Assembly (NCBI GenBank): GCA_016748015.1 | Contig: JAAOMT010000328.1 | Coordinates: forward strand, 253,620-317,619 | From: Geosiphon pyriformis | Taxonomy: Eukaryota; Glomeromycota; Glomeromycetes; Archaeosporales; Geosiphonaceae | DNA length: 64,000 nucleotides | Direction of reading: 5' to 3' | Shown: piece after piece, positions 1 to 10,170 of the stretch | Layout: every line of letters starts with the position of its first letter | Position numbering within the stretch: the stretch's first letter is position 1 | Program-made: the position numbers and the translations under genes | The notes under the pieces: generated by a model | What the model saw: only the letters and a program-made list of their open reading frames with translations | Told to the model about the DNA's origin: nothing | The model's database searches: none

Positions 1-1
1 A

Positions 2-838
2 ATCCTTGATGATCCGCAATATAACTTCAATAATCGAAGGGCTGTTGACTTGAAAGACAGGTTAGCATAAAAGCTCCTCAGACGATTAATTTATCTCCTT
101 GGTTGATACCGTCAACCTTTACCCTCTTGTCAATTTCATTTAAAAAGCATCTGAAGTTTTTTCTCATGTCTTTTGATCGTACAATACAAGATTTCGTGTT
201 CTCTTTCCTCAAGAATATCAACGTTTGTATGGTGCACAGGATCGAGGTGTAGGCCGAGTCGCCGAAGAATACAATTTGCCCTCTCAGCCTCCGCCATTCC
301 GGCGTACACCCAGACGTGGCAAAAGTCATTTTACTGCAGAGGAAGATGCTGCGTTAATTCGAGGCCTTACACTGGTAAGTCTGCTAACAAATACTGGTAT
401 ACTTTTCAAGTTTGAAGAACCTTTGTACCGAATAAGTCCCATACAACCAAGTATTCGTCTTTGCATTATTCTGTATATTCTGCTCCTTTGATTTTTTGTT
501 TTTACATGGGTAAAAAGCATGGTCGTGCTTGGACCAAAATTGCTCAAGACGTTAATATAGGTTTGACTCATAGAAGAGGAAGTGACCTTAAAGACCGGTA
601 TTACTCATTATTTTATGATTTCCATTTTGCTCAATGTCCTATTAATTATATTTAATAAATTCACAGATGTCGAAACGCTTTTCCCGAAAAATACTCTCGA
701 TTGGGTTTTCGCCCTAAAAAAATGTATCAAATTGAACGTGAGAAGGAAATATTTAACACCTCACGTATATCTGATGATTCTCCCACTTTGCAAAATGATT
801 CATTGTATTTACAACATGACGGCGTACCCCCTCGATGA
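2..838 (+). CDS. Tandem Myb (telobox-type) DNA-binding protein, 3' part
   Basis: The gene enters from the left edge. Reconstructed exons are 2-60, 191-374, 518-597 and 667-838 (stop TGA 836-838). The three introns (61-190, 375-517, 598-666) all run GT to AG and phases match at every junction. Exon 1 plus exon 2 encode the end of one Myb repeat whose recognition helix reads RRAVDLKDRFR. Exons 2-4 encode a second repeat: HFTAEEDAALIRG, then HGRAWTKIAQD, then RRGSDLKDRCRNAFP. The VDLKD-R-R helix resembles the telobox motif of telomere-repeat binding proteins, and two such repeats near the C-terminus recall yeast Teb1/Tay1-type proteins. A nuclear role at telomeric repeats or promoters is inferred by family. 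The N-terminal part lies outside the window, so the exact orthologue is not assigned. Confidence 0.8.
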
Positions 839-1217
839 TAGAAATTAAAAGAATGGATCTCTATTAAGATATATTTATAAAATAGTCATCTCCCCTTACA
901 TTCAAGTTTATAAATTTTTTATGTATTTGAATCGTTGAGAGATCACAGCCGATATTAGATTTGTACTAATATGTAATTGTTATTGTCTAATTTTTTTGAG
1001 GCGCGAAAGAAACAACTGAATGGGCAATACTAAATACAAGAAAAGAAAGATACGTATCAATTTCAAACTAATTCACTAATAACTTAATTTCTCTAAAATA
1101 TGACCAAGCGTGTCTACCAAACCAAGAACCTGAAGGTTACCTTGAAGAGACCTACATTAAACTTAATATCAAAGATCAATAAATTCCTTTGAGCTACGCA
1201 GCACAGTATATAAACCT
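839..1217. other. Intergenic region, convergent 3' ends
   Basis: About 380 bp between the Myb gene and the convergent SKP1 gene. It is AT-rich, holds only short spurious frames, and presumably contains both 3' untranslated regions and polyadenylation signals. No RNA gene or repeat is seen. Confidence 0.6.
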
Positions 1218-1970
1218 TTATCGCTCTTCACACCATTCATTCTCCCTGCGAACTTGTTCCTCCTCTTCAGGGGTAAAATCATTTTGAATATTAAATGTTT
1301 TTCGAAGTTCCTCAGGGGATTTGCCTTTAATCATATTAGCTACAGTTTTACAGGTAAGGTCCAGAAGGGGTTTGATATCAAGGTAATTTGCCGCCTTCAT
1401 AAAAACTTGATTAGTAACAAAATTTCATTAAATATCATTCCACAGTAAAATTATGTTTACCAAAATAAGTTCAAACAAAGTTCCCTGGTCGACTTTACAG
1501 AATTCGCTGTCCCAATCCCCGATGTGGTCACTTAGTTTCTTGCTTTCATCGTCTTGATTAACCACGGGATCATCGCGATGATGTGTACAGTATTCGATTA
1601 CTTTCGTGAGGATCGGCCCAGTCACATTTGCCAATGGAATGGCTGATTTTGTTTCGAAATCCCAGTAATAATTAATATCAAAAGCCTTATATCGGAGGAT
1701 AAACCTTTAAGAACTCTGGGGTGAAAAGCTCAAAGTGTAGAACTGGAAACTAATTTACTGGAAGATAATTGGTGTTCTTTCAGTTAAGGGAAATTCATAG
1801 AATAAATTGGTCAACTTACGCATATCACTCTCGCCCACATCTTCTAGCATGTTTTTCAACAAGATTGACTTCTCGCCGACATCTCTATCTACCAGGAATT
1901 CGGTACCTTCAGATGAGGTGAGTTTGATTTTTCTCGGATCTCCTGTAGTGTGATTACCAGTTGTCCCCAT
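1218..1970 (-). CDS. SKP1: SKP1, SCF ubiquitin ligase adaptor
   Basis: Skp1 links cullin-1 to F-box proteins in SCF ubiquitin ligases; it acts in nucleus and cytoplasm, and in fungi also at kinetochores. Exons on the minus strand are 1970-1820, 1642-1461 and 1394-1218, giving 169 codons plus stop, close to the usual 160-170. The introns run GT to AG and phases agree. Seen in the translation: an N-terminal BTB/POZ-like start ([19 protein letters not shown]), the PIPLANV segment across the first splice junction, the VIEYCTHH helix, and the highly conserved C-terminus with [34 protein letters not shown] and NEWCEE. The start at 1970 gives a short extension before the conserved core; in-frame codons further upstream look like 5' UTR. 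The acidic loop is short. Confidence 0.96.
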
Positions 1971-2639
1971 ATGAGCAGATAGGAAGAGTATTTTTGGTTT
2001 TGAATAAAACAGTGAACCGACTAAGTATGTATGGAGCAACTTTTTTTTCTCGCGGAATTAAAGGAGCTTAAGAATAAATTAGGACTTCAGTACTTTGATT
2101 TGCTTAATAATGCCTATCAATAAAAATACTAATCAGTGGCTAAGTAATGCTTATCAGATTCAAAATCGTGAAATTAAACTTCTCAAAATGCTGAGACCCC
2201 TACTCCACCTCCTCTATACCCATGTCTAATTCAAAGCAAAAAGAGGATCTTAAGCGACAAAAACAACGTCTCGTTCGATTCCCGAGACGAGCTTGACAGC
2301 AATATCGGCTCTGGCGTTAACTTCAAGCGCCAAGGGCTTAAGACCCTAATGGAACGATCAAGTCTTAGAGGTTGCCATTACCCGCTGTGATCGGCTCTGC
2401 GTGTTTGCCTTTGACCTCTTCCAATATATTTTCTTGATGAGACCTCTGGCAGGCACAAATTCTTCTAGTAAATTCTTGCTGTCAATACAGTCTTCATTTG
2501 CCGCATGCAGGAAAGGAGAGCTTCTCGCTATTGAAGGGAACGCAGGAACAAAAAGCGCAAGGGAAAGGCAACAGCAACCCATGGGAAACGCCAGAAGACA
2601 GAAGGCATTCTCAATCGCATGTTACTAGTCAAGATATAT
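1971..2639. other. Intergenic region upstream of SKP1
   Basis: No supported gene. The part next to 1970 should hold the SKP1 promoter. A perfect 6-bp inverted repeat (GTCTCG / CGAGAC with a 9-nt loop) lies near 2268-2288 and includes a B-box-like GTTCGATTCC, but no cloverleaf can be drawn. From about 2400 the sequence may be eroded 5' sequence of the nuclease pseudogene that follows, but I cannot align it. Confidence 0.5.
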
Positions 2640-3776
2640 CACTATTTTCAGGAGCTTGGCGAGATTTGCCTTTAATACTGTAGTGGGATGGAACAAAAGG
2701 CGTCCCATCATTATGAAACAATATGGTATCATGGAACAGGGATGGTTAAAACCTATGATGTCTCAACAAAAACGTCTGCTCTTAAGAGGTTACTTAGGCT
2801 CAGCTCCTGCCAAAATCACAGACGAAGCGATTGATCAAGTATTGGTTCCGCGAAAGGAAATTATTAAACGTAATGCACAGCGACAACAAGGTGCATCAAC
2901 AAATTATCTTGTTTTTCAATCTCGTAAGGCACTGTATCACACCATGATAATTCATGCTCGGAACTTTGCCAAATTATCTTAGAGTCGCTTCTATCTATCT
3001 TACCTTCACACTCCAGCAATTATGCAGATGTACATCGATACAAGGTAAAGATAATGAATTTTTTATGTTTTTTAAATTGTTTTACATCATTATTTATGTC
3101 ACTTTATGCCATTTTTATTTCAAAGGATAAACATGTATTATGACCTCTTGACTTCAAAAAAAAAGCGTAAAAATAACAAATGGTCTAATCCAGATTGCAA
3201 GCTCACTAACATTCGCAAAACTAAGGAGTGGAGGTATACGAGACGTGAAAACAGCTCCGCAGATGGCTCTGTTCATGCAGTCTCCATAGATCCTGGCATT
3301 CGCACTCCATTTACATGATATTTCCCAACAAAAGGTGTAGGTAAAATAGGCTCTTGTGACATCAAAGAAAGATGAATTAAATACCTCAAAACGTAAGAAA
3401 GCTAAAGCCAGAAGATTAGAAAAGGCGATTGGGTGTATGCATCAAAAGATCTTACACTTGCAGTCAGAAATACACAGAAAGGCTGCTGCATTTTTCACTC
3501 ACGAATTTGATGCTATTGTCATTCCCTTTGTGGTATCTGACATGATGAAAAACGAGAAAGAGGTCAAGACAGAAGAATTGGGAGTCCGATTTATCATCCA
3601 AAATGAGGCTTATACTTTTAAAACTTTTTAGCTGATGTGGAAATATCCAAGGAATCGGAGGATCTGAGGTGTACAGCCGTTGGAATTGTAAGCTTGTTAT
3701 GAATAGAGATCTTCCTCCGGGGATTGCTTGGTCGTACAGTGACCATGCAGGAAATAATAGTATTACCTATAATTGA
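2640..3776 (+). pseudogene. Broken Fanzor/TnpB-like RNA-guided nuclease
   Basis: Fragments in three frames line up in the order of a TnpB/Fanzor protein. First (2656-2982) is an N-terminal segment with ARFAFNTVVGWNK. Then comes the RuvC-I motif SIDPGIRTPFT (about 3283-3318), which keeps its catalytic Asp. A lysine- and arginine-rich helical segment follows (3356-3631) with KAKARRLEKAIGCMHQKI and DAIVIPFVVSDM; in relatives this last stretch reads IPPFE, so the RuvC-II Glu is lost. The zinc-finger and RuvC-III tail (3630-3776) has CGNIQGIGGSEVYSRWNC, then VMNRDL. Stops and frameshifts separate the pieces, a Trp codon in the first zinc knuckle is now TGA, and one Cys of the second knuckle is Arg. 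Living relatives are mobile-element nucleases guided by an adjacent omega RNA. No transposase partner, terminal repeats or guide RNA are visible here. Choosing Fanzor over bacterial TnpB rests on the fungal context. Confidence 0.8.
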
Positions 3777-4020
3777 TCCATTCCGTATAACACTATAAAT
3801 AATATGATATCATTGATTAAAAACTATCACAACGCAGCAAATGATACACCCCCTGCTTGAGCCTGGGCAGGTCACTTAGAAGTTATGCCTAATTAATGTA
3901 ATTGGTTATAAATAAAATATTTTCGAACAGATCATATATTCTAATATGATTTACTTGATTGCATACATCTGTAATTTTCTAGCTTTCTTTCTACTGCTCA
4001 ATAGAGTACTTATTTCGTAA

Positions 4021-4670
4021 ATGTCACAACCTTCGCTAGCAAAATACATCAAGAAAAGCCCTTTTCTAACTGGGCTCTTGAAACCTGTTGCTAACTGGTA
4101 CGCAAACGCTGCCGGTTATAGAAAATATGGTAATTCTAAGAAGCTAAATACTTTTTGGTGTAAATAACCAGTTACTTCCTCCTTACTGAGTCTTTTCCTT
4201 CAAAAATTCACTGAATTCATTAAATTAAAAAGGTAAAAAACCGTGTTCAGCAAATTGTATTTAAAGAAGTTGATTTCATTTTTATGAATCACTGCTTACA
4301 ATCCACTTTGATCCATGGAATAATCATAAAGGCCTAAGATATGATGACCTTTTGATTGACGAAAGTGAAACTGTCCAAAAGGCCTTAAAGCGGCTCTCAC
4401 CCGAGGAGACTGCTATGCGCACCTTACGTTATCGTAGGGCGTTTCAGTTGTCTATAGAACATCATGTTTTACCAAAGGAGAAATGGACTAAGCCTGAAGA
4501 GGTATGTTCAAAATTTGTCTAAAAATGTTCAAGAAAATTACGGAAAAAAATTAACTACTTTCGTCCCAATTAAAAAGGATATAAGATATCTCACCCCTTT
4601 TGTTGAACAAGTCGCAGCAGAAGAAGCCGAACGTGAGGCATTTGAGGCATTGAAAATTATCAAGAAGTGA
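4021..4670 (+). CDS. QCR7: QCR7, cytochrome bc1 complex subunit 7
   Basis: Encodes the 14-kDa non-redox subunit of ubiquinol-cytochrome c reductase (complex III), on the matrix side of the mitochondrial inner membrane. Exons 4021-4129, 4332-4501 and 4578-4670 give 123 codons plus stop, matching the family length. The introns are 202 and 76 nt, GT to AG, with consistent phases. The start [16 protein letters not shown] is followed by [24 protein letters not shown] across the first junction, then [16 protein letters not shown], the [25 protein letters not shown] segment, and a [20 protein letters not shown] tail. All are family hallmarks. It lies 245 bp after the nuclease pseudogene and 733 bp before the sulfite reductase gene, on the same strand. 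Confidence 0.96.
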
Positions 4671-5403
4671 AGATTATCATTAAATGAACATTAGATAAAC
4701 AACAATATAAAAACAGATATTCGTGACTGTATAATTAAAACTTTGAGGAATATAAGGTAGGAAAGATATATTTGCTACTTTCTATGAAATATTTAATAAA
4801 GCCCACAGAATTCAATTCTCATGGTCGTTTTCAGAATTTGAAAAAAAACTCCTGGTTTTTTATTTTATTTCAGCTTAAGTTTAGATGTATTAGTTGATCG
4901 GGTGCTTAGTTTCTTCTGAACGTTTGAAAGTGATCTAATGTAATATTGTGAGTCTTTGGATATCAGAGACCCAATTTCTTTTATTTACATAAAGAAAACT
5001 TCGGGCAAGGTTTAGCCAGAATATCTTTTTAGCACGTAGCAAGGTTCTACTCTCCCCGTTTTGCAATCTAATATTCGTGTCATTTTAACTTTGATTCCCA
5101 AAAATGAAAAGTTGGATTTTTAACCGAATTATCATGTTCCAGGTGTTTACCTATATTAAAAGTGGTCAAAGTAATAAATTCCTTGAACATTAGTATGGCG
5201 GAGTATGACACAAAAACTTAGCGAGTACAGGCGATAATCGGCTATGAGTCAAGAGATTGCGCAATCGACTGTGTAACACTGAGTTCGATTATATAAATAC
5301 GTAAAATTTTTGGCCACTATTCCAATTCCTTTGCCACCATAGGGTTCTCTTAGCTAATTAATCCTAGAAAAATTAGTATAAAAACCACAAAATAAGTCTT
5401 AAA
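4671..5403. other. Intergenic region, 5' region of the sulfite reductase gene
   Basis: No gene seen. It is AT-rich and should contain the QCR7 3' UTR and the promoter of the downstream 4-kb gene. A TATAAAAA run at 5377-5384 is only about 20 bp from the start codon, so it is more likely leader than TATA box. Confidence 0.5.
5245..5251 (+). promoter_or_regulatory. Candidate Gcn4/AP-1-type bZIP site TGAGTCA
   Basis: An exact TGAGTCA lies about 153 bp upstream of the sulfite reductase start codon. In other fungi Gcn4/Cpc1 bZIP factors bind this heptamer and raise amino-acid and sulfur-assimilation genes. A single 7-mer can occur by chance; no CACGTG (Cbf1/Met4-type) site was noticed nearby. Confidence 0.3.
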
Positions 5404-8400
5404 ATGGCAGCTAATGATACTTCATACAATACCTTAATAATCGGCTGGCGTCTACAAGGACTTCATGTTCTAATTATTGGTGGTAATCAAGTGGCTGCCA
5501 ACCGTCTGGAATTTGCTAATTCCTCGAATCCCGCCAAAATCACTGTGATTTACCCACGAGCTAAAATAACTTCCCTTGTACTTATAGAGCATATTGATAA
5601 AGGGGCGATTTCATTCATTAATAGAGAATTTCAAATTGAAGATCTAGATGATAATGTTAAACCTAAAAGCAATGAGGGATCTCATTATGGTAAGGTGGAT
5701 TTGGTGCTGTCAGCAACAAATAATCTATCGCTTTCAAAAGAAATTGCGGCGGCTGCCAGGAAAAGACGAATTCCTGTGAATGTTGCAGAAATCCCGGAAT
5801 TATGTGATTTCCTTTTTATGCCAACCTACCGAGATAAATATCTACAATTTTCTGTTACTACGAATAATAGCTCTTCCCCAAGTGGAACAGGATTAGTTAC
5901 GCGTAAGATAAGAGACCACTTATTGAATAGTTTACCGAAACAAAATGTCATTTTGGCCGCCATTAATAATATTGGATTATTGAGAGATAATTTAAGTGTT
6001 GATTCACATACTTTGGCAACCCTATCAAAAATTACTGAAACAATGGCTCTAGATCAATTGGCGGGATTATCTGAAGAGGACATAAAAATATTGGTAGCTG
6101 AGAACTCTGTTTCAATAAGTAATCGAAGTGTGGATTTAGACGAAGTAGCTTCGAGTTCGAGTAACGACGAAAAAAAGTCAGATGATACAGTTTTTGACGA
6201 AAATACTATCTCAAACGATAATTTCTCAATAAATTCCAAGTTTTATGAAAATTTTCTAGATTGGAGCTCACATGGGTCTCATTTAATAGATGGAAAAACC
6301 GCTGTGGCATACATCGCCTACGCATTGAGTTCTATACTTTTCGTCTATCCGGGAACCACAATAGAACATGTTAGGCAAGTTGCCGAACAATGGGCCTCAC
6401 AAAATGTTCCAAATATATTTGAGGGAAATGTTGTCGTTCAAGCAATGGAAACTAGATTTGGTGCTTCCACAGCTATTCTTGGAGTGGCAGAAGCTTCTCG
6501 GAAGATTTCAGAAATAGATTTAAGATCTGGACATATATCTACTTTTGCAACTTCGCAAACAATTGTTAATATGATTCCAAATCTTTATGAAATTTCGCTC
6601 CAAAATATACCAATGGTTGTTCATGTAGCAACACAAGCAAATGATCAAGAGTTGAATAACATTGTGAATTATCATGATGTTCTGGAAGCTCGTGAGACAG
6701 GAGTATCTATTATAAATTCATATTCAGTGCAGGAAGCACATGATATAGCATTGATTGCATATTTGTGCTCTGCCTTGGCAAAAACTCCATTTCTGCATAT
6801 TTTTGATGGAGTAAGAACGGCCCATGAATTTTCAAACATCAATACATTGTCTCACATTGATATCTTGAAGTTATACAGAGAGATTAATAGCGAGGAAACC
6901 ACTTCTACGAATTATGATTTTAATCCACATAAAGTAAATTATGTGGGAAGCTCATTATCGACTATCTCGGAATTTGAATTGGTTGCAAATAAATTTGGTC
7001 AAAAAACTGGTCGACATTATAAATTGTTTGAATATGTAGGGGCACATGATTCAGAATCAATTTTGGTAGTATTTGGTGGAGAAACTATCCAAGTTAGAAA
7101 TGCTATTAACAAATTAGGACATTATGGTGGGAAAGTTGGTGCTATAGTTGCAAGAGTTTACCGACCTTGGTCTGAAAAACATTTTCTCGCTGCCGTTCCA
7201 AAAACCGTGAAACGAATAGCCATATTGGAACAATTTGCAGATGTGACGAAGACAAATGTAAGACACAGCTCTTCATTATTTTATGATGTTACTGCTTCGT
7301 TTCAGTCGGATATTTGGAATGGCTTGCCTCCGATACTTGTTGACGTAAAATACCCTATTAGTCAATCTATCAACGCTCGCATAATAAAATTGTTACTTCA
7401 TCAATTGGTAACCGGCACTAGTATTAATTTCAACGATGAACTTTTATCAACAATTGAGATTTCACCCTCTTCCCATAATTTGAAGCAATGCATCTTTTGG
7501 GATTCTGGATTGACGACAACCTCGATTGCTACCAAGCATATTTCGAAAATTTTAACGCTTGATCCACAGTTAAATATTTCTTGTTTATCCACTCATGACG
7601 CGTATAATAATGGTGGAGTTATAAAAACACACTTACAATTTGGCACTGATCGTATTTCCGGTGTTTATGAAGGTGAAGCAGGAGCTGATTTCATCGCTAT
7701 ACACGAGAGTAATTTGATATCGAAATATGAAATCCTGGCAGCAGCAAAAGAACGTACTGTTGTTCTCTTGAACACAAATTGGGATGTTGAGAATCTTGAA
7801 ACAAAACTACCAAATGATTTCCGATTTGAAGCAGCTCAAAGAAACATTATGTTATATCTCATCAATGCCGAAAAAATTGTTTCTGAAGAAGGGTTAAATT
7901 CCGAAGCTGTCTGTTTAGTCCTTCAAATTGCTTTCTTGCGACTTTATAGTAATTCAAAACTGGACAACTCAATACAAACCGCAATTTCCGATTTGTATGA
8001 GGGACAAAATCCAATAGAGATTGCTAAGATTATTGGGAAAATCATCGAGAAGACTGAAAATTCACTTTTGCGATATGAGATTCCTCCAACATGGTTACCC
8101 TTAGGAAAGTCGGATCAAGCTTTACCTTGCTCAATTTTTAACAATTCATTTGGACTGAACGTTGATGTTCCAATAACAAAATCAAAGTTGAACAATTGGC
8201 ACAAAGCTGCTTGGAATATTTTATTCAAAGAAGCGTTAAATACCGATCAAAAAATTCGACCAGACTTACCTGAAAAAACTTTTATAGTTCATGTAACTGA
8301 GAACCGACGTTTGACACCATTGACATATGATCGTAACTTGTTTCATATCGAATTTGCTATTAGTGATAAAGATTTTACTTATGATCTGGGCGAAGCACTT

Positions 8401-9426
8401 GGAGTTTACGGACATAATGACCCCGTTGAAGTTCATCAATTTTTGGAATATTACGGACTTGATCCGAATGATATAATTTCTATACCTAGTAAGGAAGGCA
8501 ATCATTATGAAACAAGAACCATATTTCAATTGTTTTCACAAATTCTGGATATATTTGGTCGACCCTCAAAAAGATTTTACGAATCTCTCGCATTTTATGC
8601 CACAGACGAAACAGAAAAAAACAAATTATTATGGATTGCGAGTTCTGAAGGATCAAAAGAATTCAAACGCCGCGTTGATGATACGATTAATTATGCCGAA
8701 TTATTTTATGAATTTCCATCAGCAAGGCCACCTCCTCAAGATCTCGTGAATATCATTAACCCAATTAAACCACGTCATTACTCAATTGCTTCAGCACAAA
8801 GTGTACATCCGGATCAAGTTCACCTATTAGTTGTCACCGTTGATTGGACTAACTCTCTCGGAAAAAAACGATTTGGCCATTGTACAAGATACCTTGCTGG
8901 TCTTAAAGTGGGTGAAAAAGTTACAGTATCAATAAAACCATCGGTGATGAAATTACCACCATCAGATAAACAACCAGTAATCATGGCTGGACTCGGAACA
9001 GGAATGGCACCCTTTCGTGCTTTCATTGAGGAACGTGCATACAGAAAGTCATTGGGTAAAGAAGTAGGACCTATGATGTTATATTTTGGCGCAAGAAATC
9101 GGTCAATGGAATATTTATATGGAGAAGAATTGGAAGCCTATCACGCCGAAGGACTTCTTACTTATCTTAGATTGGCGTTTTCTAGGGATCAACCACATAA
9201 AGTTTATATTCAACATAAGATGCAAGATGATGCCGAATTGTTACATGATTATTTATTGAAACAAGAAGGATGGTTTTATTTATGTGGGCCAACTTGGCCA
9301 GTACCTGATGTACGTGATGCTATTGTCGACAGTTTTATAACTGCGGGTGGATTGACTGTGAGTGAAGCTAATGATTGGGTCAACAAATTGAAAGATTTGG
9401 AGCGTTATATTTTGGAGGTTTACTGA
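5404..9426 (+). CDS. MET10: Fused siroheme synthase (Met8-like) and sulfite reductase flavoprotein subunit (Met10-like)
   Basis: A single 1340-codon exon. Residues about 1-215 match Met8-type precorrin-2 dehydrogenase/ferrochelatase: a Rossmann start (HVLIIGGNQVAANRL, 21-35) and the motif VNVAEIPELCDF (125-136). After an acidic, serine-rich linker (about 215-285), the rest matches the sulfite reductase flavoprotein subunit. It has a pyruvate-ferredoxin-oxidoreductase-like region from about 290; a C-terminal reductase module with RHYSIAS (about 1123, FAD), GHCTRYLAG, and GLGTGMAPFRAF (about 1195, NADPH); YFGARNR; CGPTWP (about 1294); and the tail LERYILEVY. Yeast Met10 is about 1035 residues, so 1340 fits Met10 plus a Met8 domain. 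The protein should pass NADPH electrons to the siroheme subunit that reduces sulfite to sulfide, while the N-terminal domain may make siroheme. Residue 129 is Glu where the catalytic Asp of Met8/CysG is expected. It is intronless among intron-rich neighbours. Confidence 0.93.
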   Translation: MAANDTSYNTLIIGWRLQGLHVLIIGGNQVAANRLEFANSSNPAKITVIYPRAKITSLVLIEHIDKGAISFINREFQIEDLDDNVKPKSNEGSHYGKVDLVLSATNNLSLSKEIAAAARKRRIPVNVAEIPELCDFLFMPTYRDKYLQFSVTTNNSSSPSGTGLVTRKIRDHLLNSLPKQNVILAAINNIGLLRDNLSVDSHTLATLSKITETMALDQLAGLSEEDIKILVAENSVSISNRSVDLDEVASSSSNDEKKSDDTVFDENTISNDNFSINSKFYENFLDWSSHGSHLIDGKTAVAYIAYALSSILFVYPGTTIEHVRQVAEQWASQNVPNIFEGNVVVQAMETRFGASTAILGVAEASRKISEIDLRSGHISTFATSQTIVNMIPNLYEISLQNIPMVVHVATQANDQELNNIVNYHDVLEARETGVSIINSYSVQEAHDIALIAYLCSALAKTPFLHIFDGVRTAHEFSNINTLSHIDILKLYREINSEETTSTNYDFNPHKVNYVGSSLSTISEFELVANKFGQKTGRHYKLFEYVGAHDSESILVVFGGETIQVRNAINKLGHYGGKVGAIVARVYRPWSEKHFLAAVPKTVKRIAILEQFADVTKTNVRHSSSLFYDVTASFQSDIWNGLPPILVDVKYPISQSINARIIKLLLHQLVTGTSINFNDELLSTIEISPSSHNLKQCIFWDSGLTTTSIATKHISKILTLDPQLNISCLSTHDAYNNGGVIKTHLQFGTDRISGVYEGEAGADFIAIHESNLISKYEILAAAKERTVVLLNTNWDVENLETKLPNDFRFEAAQRNIMLYLINAEKIVSEEGLNSEAVCLVLQIAFLRLYSNSKLDNSIQTAISDLYEGQNPIEIAKIIGKIIEKTENSLLRYEIPPTWLPLGKSDQALPCSIFNNSFGLNVDVPITKSKLNNWHKAAWNILFKEALNTDQKIRPDLPEKTFIVHVTENRRLTPLTYDRNLFHIEFAISDKDFTYDLGEALGVYGHNDPVEVHQFLEYYGLDPNDIISIPSKEGNHYETRTIFQLFSQILDIFGRPSKRFYESLAFYATDETEKNKLLWIASSEGSKEFKRRVDDTINYAELFYEFPSARPPPQDLVNIINPIKPRHYSIASAQSVHPDQVHLLVVTVDWTNSLGKKRFGHCTRYLAGLKVGEKVTVSIKPSVMKLPPSDKQPVIMAGLGTGMAPFRAFIEERAYRKSLGKEVGPMMLYFGARNRSMEYLYGEELEAYHAEGLLTYLRLAFSRDQPHKVYIQHKMQDDAELLHDYLLKQEGWFYLCGPTWPVPDVRDAIVDSFITAGGLTVSEANDWVNKLKDLERYILEVY

Positions 9427-10159
9427 ATTTACAAGTACACTGAGGTGTGTTTTTAATTGGCATTTGCGTTTCTTAATAGTAAATCAACTGGGTTTCATTG
9501 AATATTACATATTTACGCTTCAATAATTCTGATGTAAATATGAAAGTTTTGCCATTAGATGTTACTAAACAGTAGCCAATAGCATAAAGAGACTTGATGA
9601 CTTGTATGAGTAATCGACCAACTATTATTTACAATCTTAACTAAACCTTTCCAAGTTCGCTTATAATGGAGAGTTTTTTTTTGAAAATTGTTTTGCTTTA
9701 TTTTTTTCTGTACATTTTACATGTATATTTCAAGAAATTTTTTTTTGATCCAAGCACATTTATGGCATTTTACAATATTCGATGCTTGTAAAAAGGATGT
9801 TAAATCTCTGTTACAATTAACTTTGGCATTTTAGATTAATGGTATTCCTATTTGAATTTAATTTTTATTATTACTTAATGTTATATTTGAAAAAAATATG
9901 TTTACATGACAAGAATTTTTGCAACAGATTTTAAAAAAACACTTTAATTTAATATTATGTATATACAAAATATAGTTTCATTAAGTTTTTAATTATTAAT
10001 ATGAATATTTAAAATTATTTTATTTTATTAATTAAAAATATTGATTTAATATATACATTAATAAATTTAAAAAAAAAACATAAAATTTAATTAATAATAA
10101 TAATAATTTTAATTTGTAAAAAATTATGAATTTAATATGTCATCTTTTATATTATTTAT
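9427..10159. other. AT-rich intergenic region
   Basis: Follows the sulfite reductase stop codon. The first 200 bp should be its 3' UTR; from about 9650 the sequence is almost pure A/T with homopolymer runs. No gene, RNA or recognisable repeat is seen. Confidence 0.6.
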
Positions 10160-10170
10160 ATTTAATATTG
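10160..10170 (+). repeat. Target-site duplication of LINE copy 1 (left)
   Basis: The 11-mer ATTTAATATTG here is repeated exactly at 10980-10990, flanking the GC-richer insert. This length is typical of target-primed reverse transcription. Confidence 0.85.

Noticed and set aside
2260-2300. tRNA-like B box GTTCGATTCC within a 6-bp hairpin
   Set aside because: No acceptor, D or anticodon arm can be drawn around it and the T-stem pairing is wrong for a tRNA; most likely chance.
2401-2683. Overlapping ORFs of 60-75 codons on both strands before the nuclease pseudogene
   Set aside because: No recognisable domain, no splice-consistent extension, and low-complexity composition; may be eroded pseudogene sequence.
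6054-9026. Antisense ORFs within the sulfite reductase gene
   Set aside because: Short frames opposite a well-supported coding sequence.
10137-10170. Start codon of the long ORF ending at 10847
   Set aside because: It lies in the AT-rich host flank and target duplication, outside the LINE insert; the fusion frame is fortuitous.
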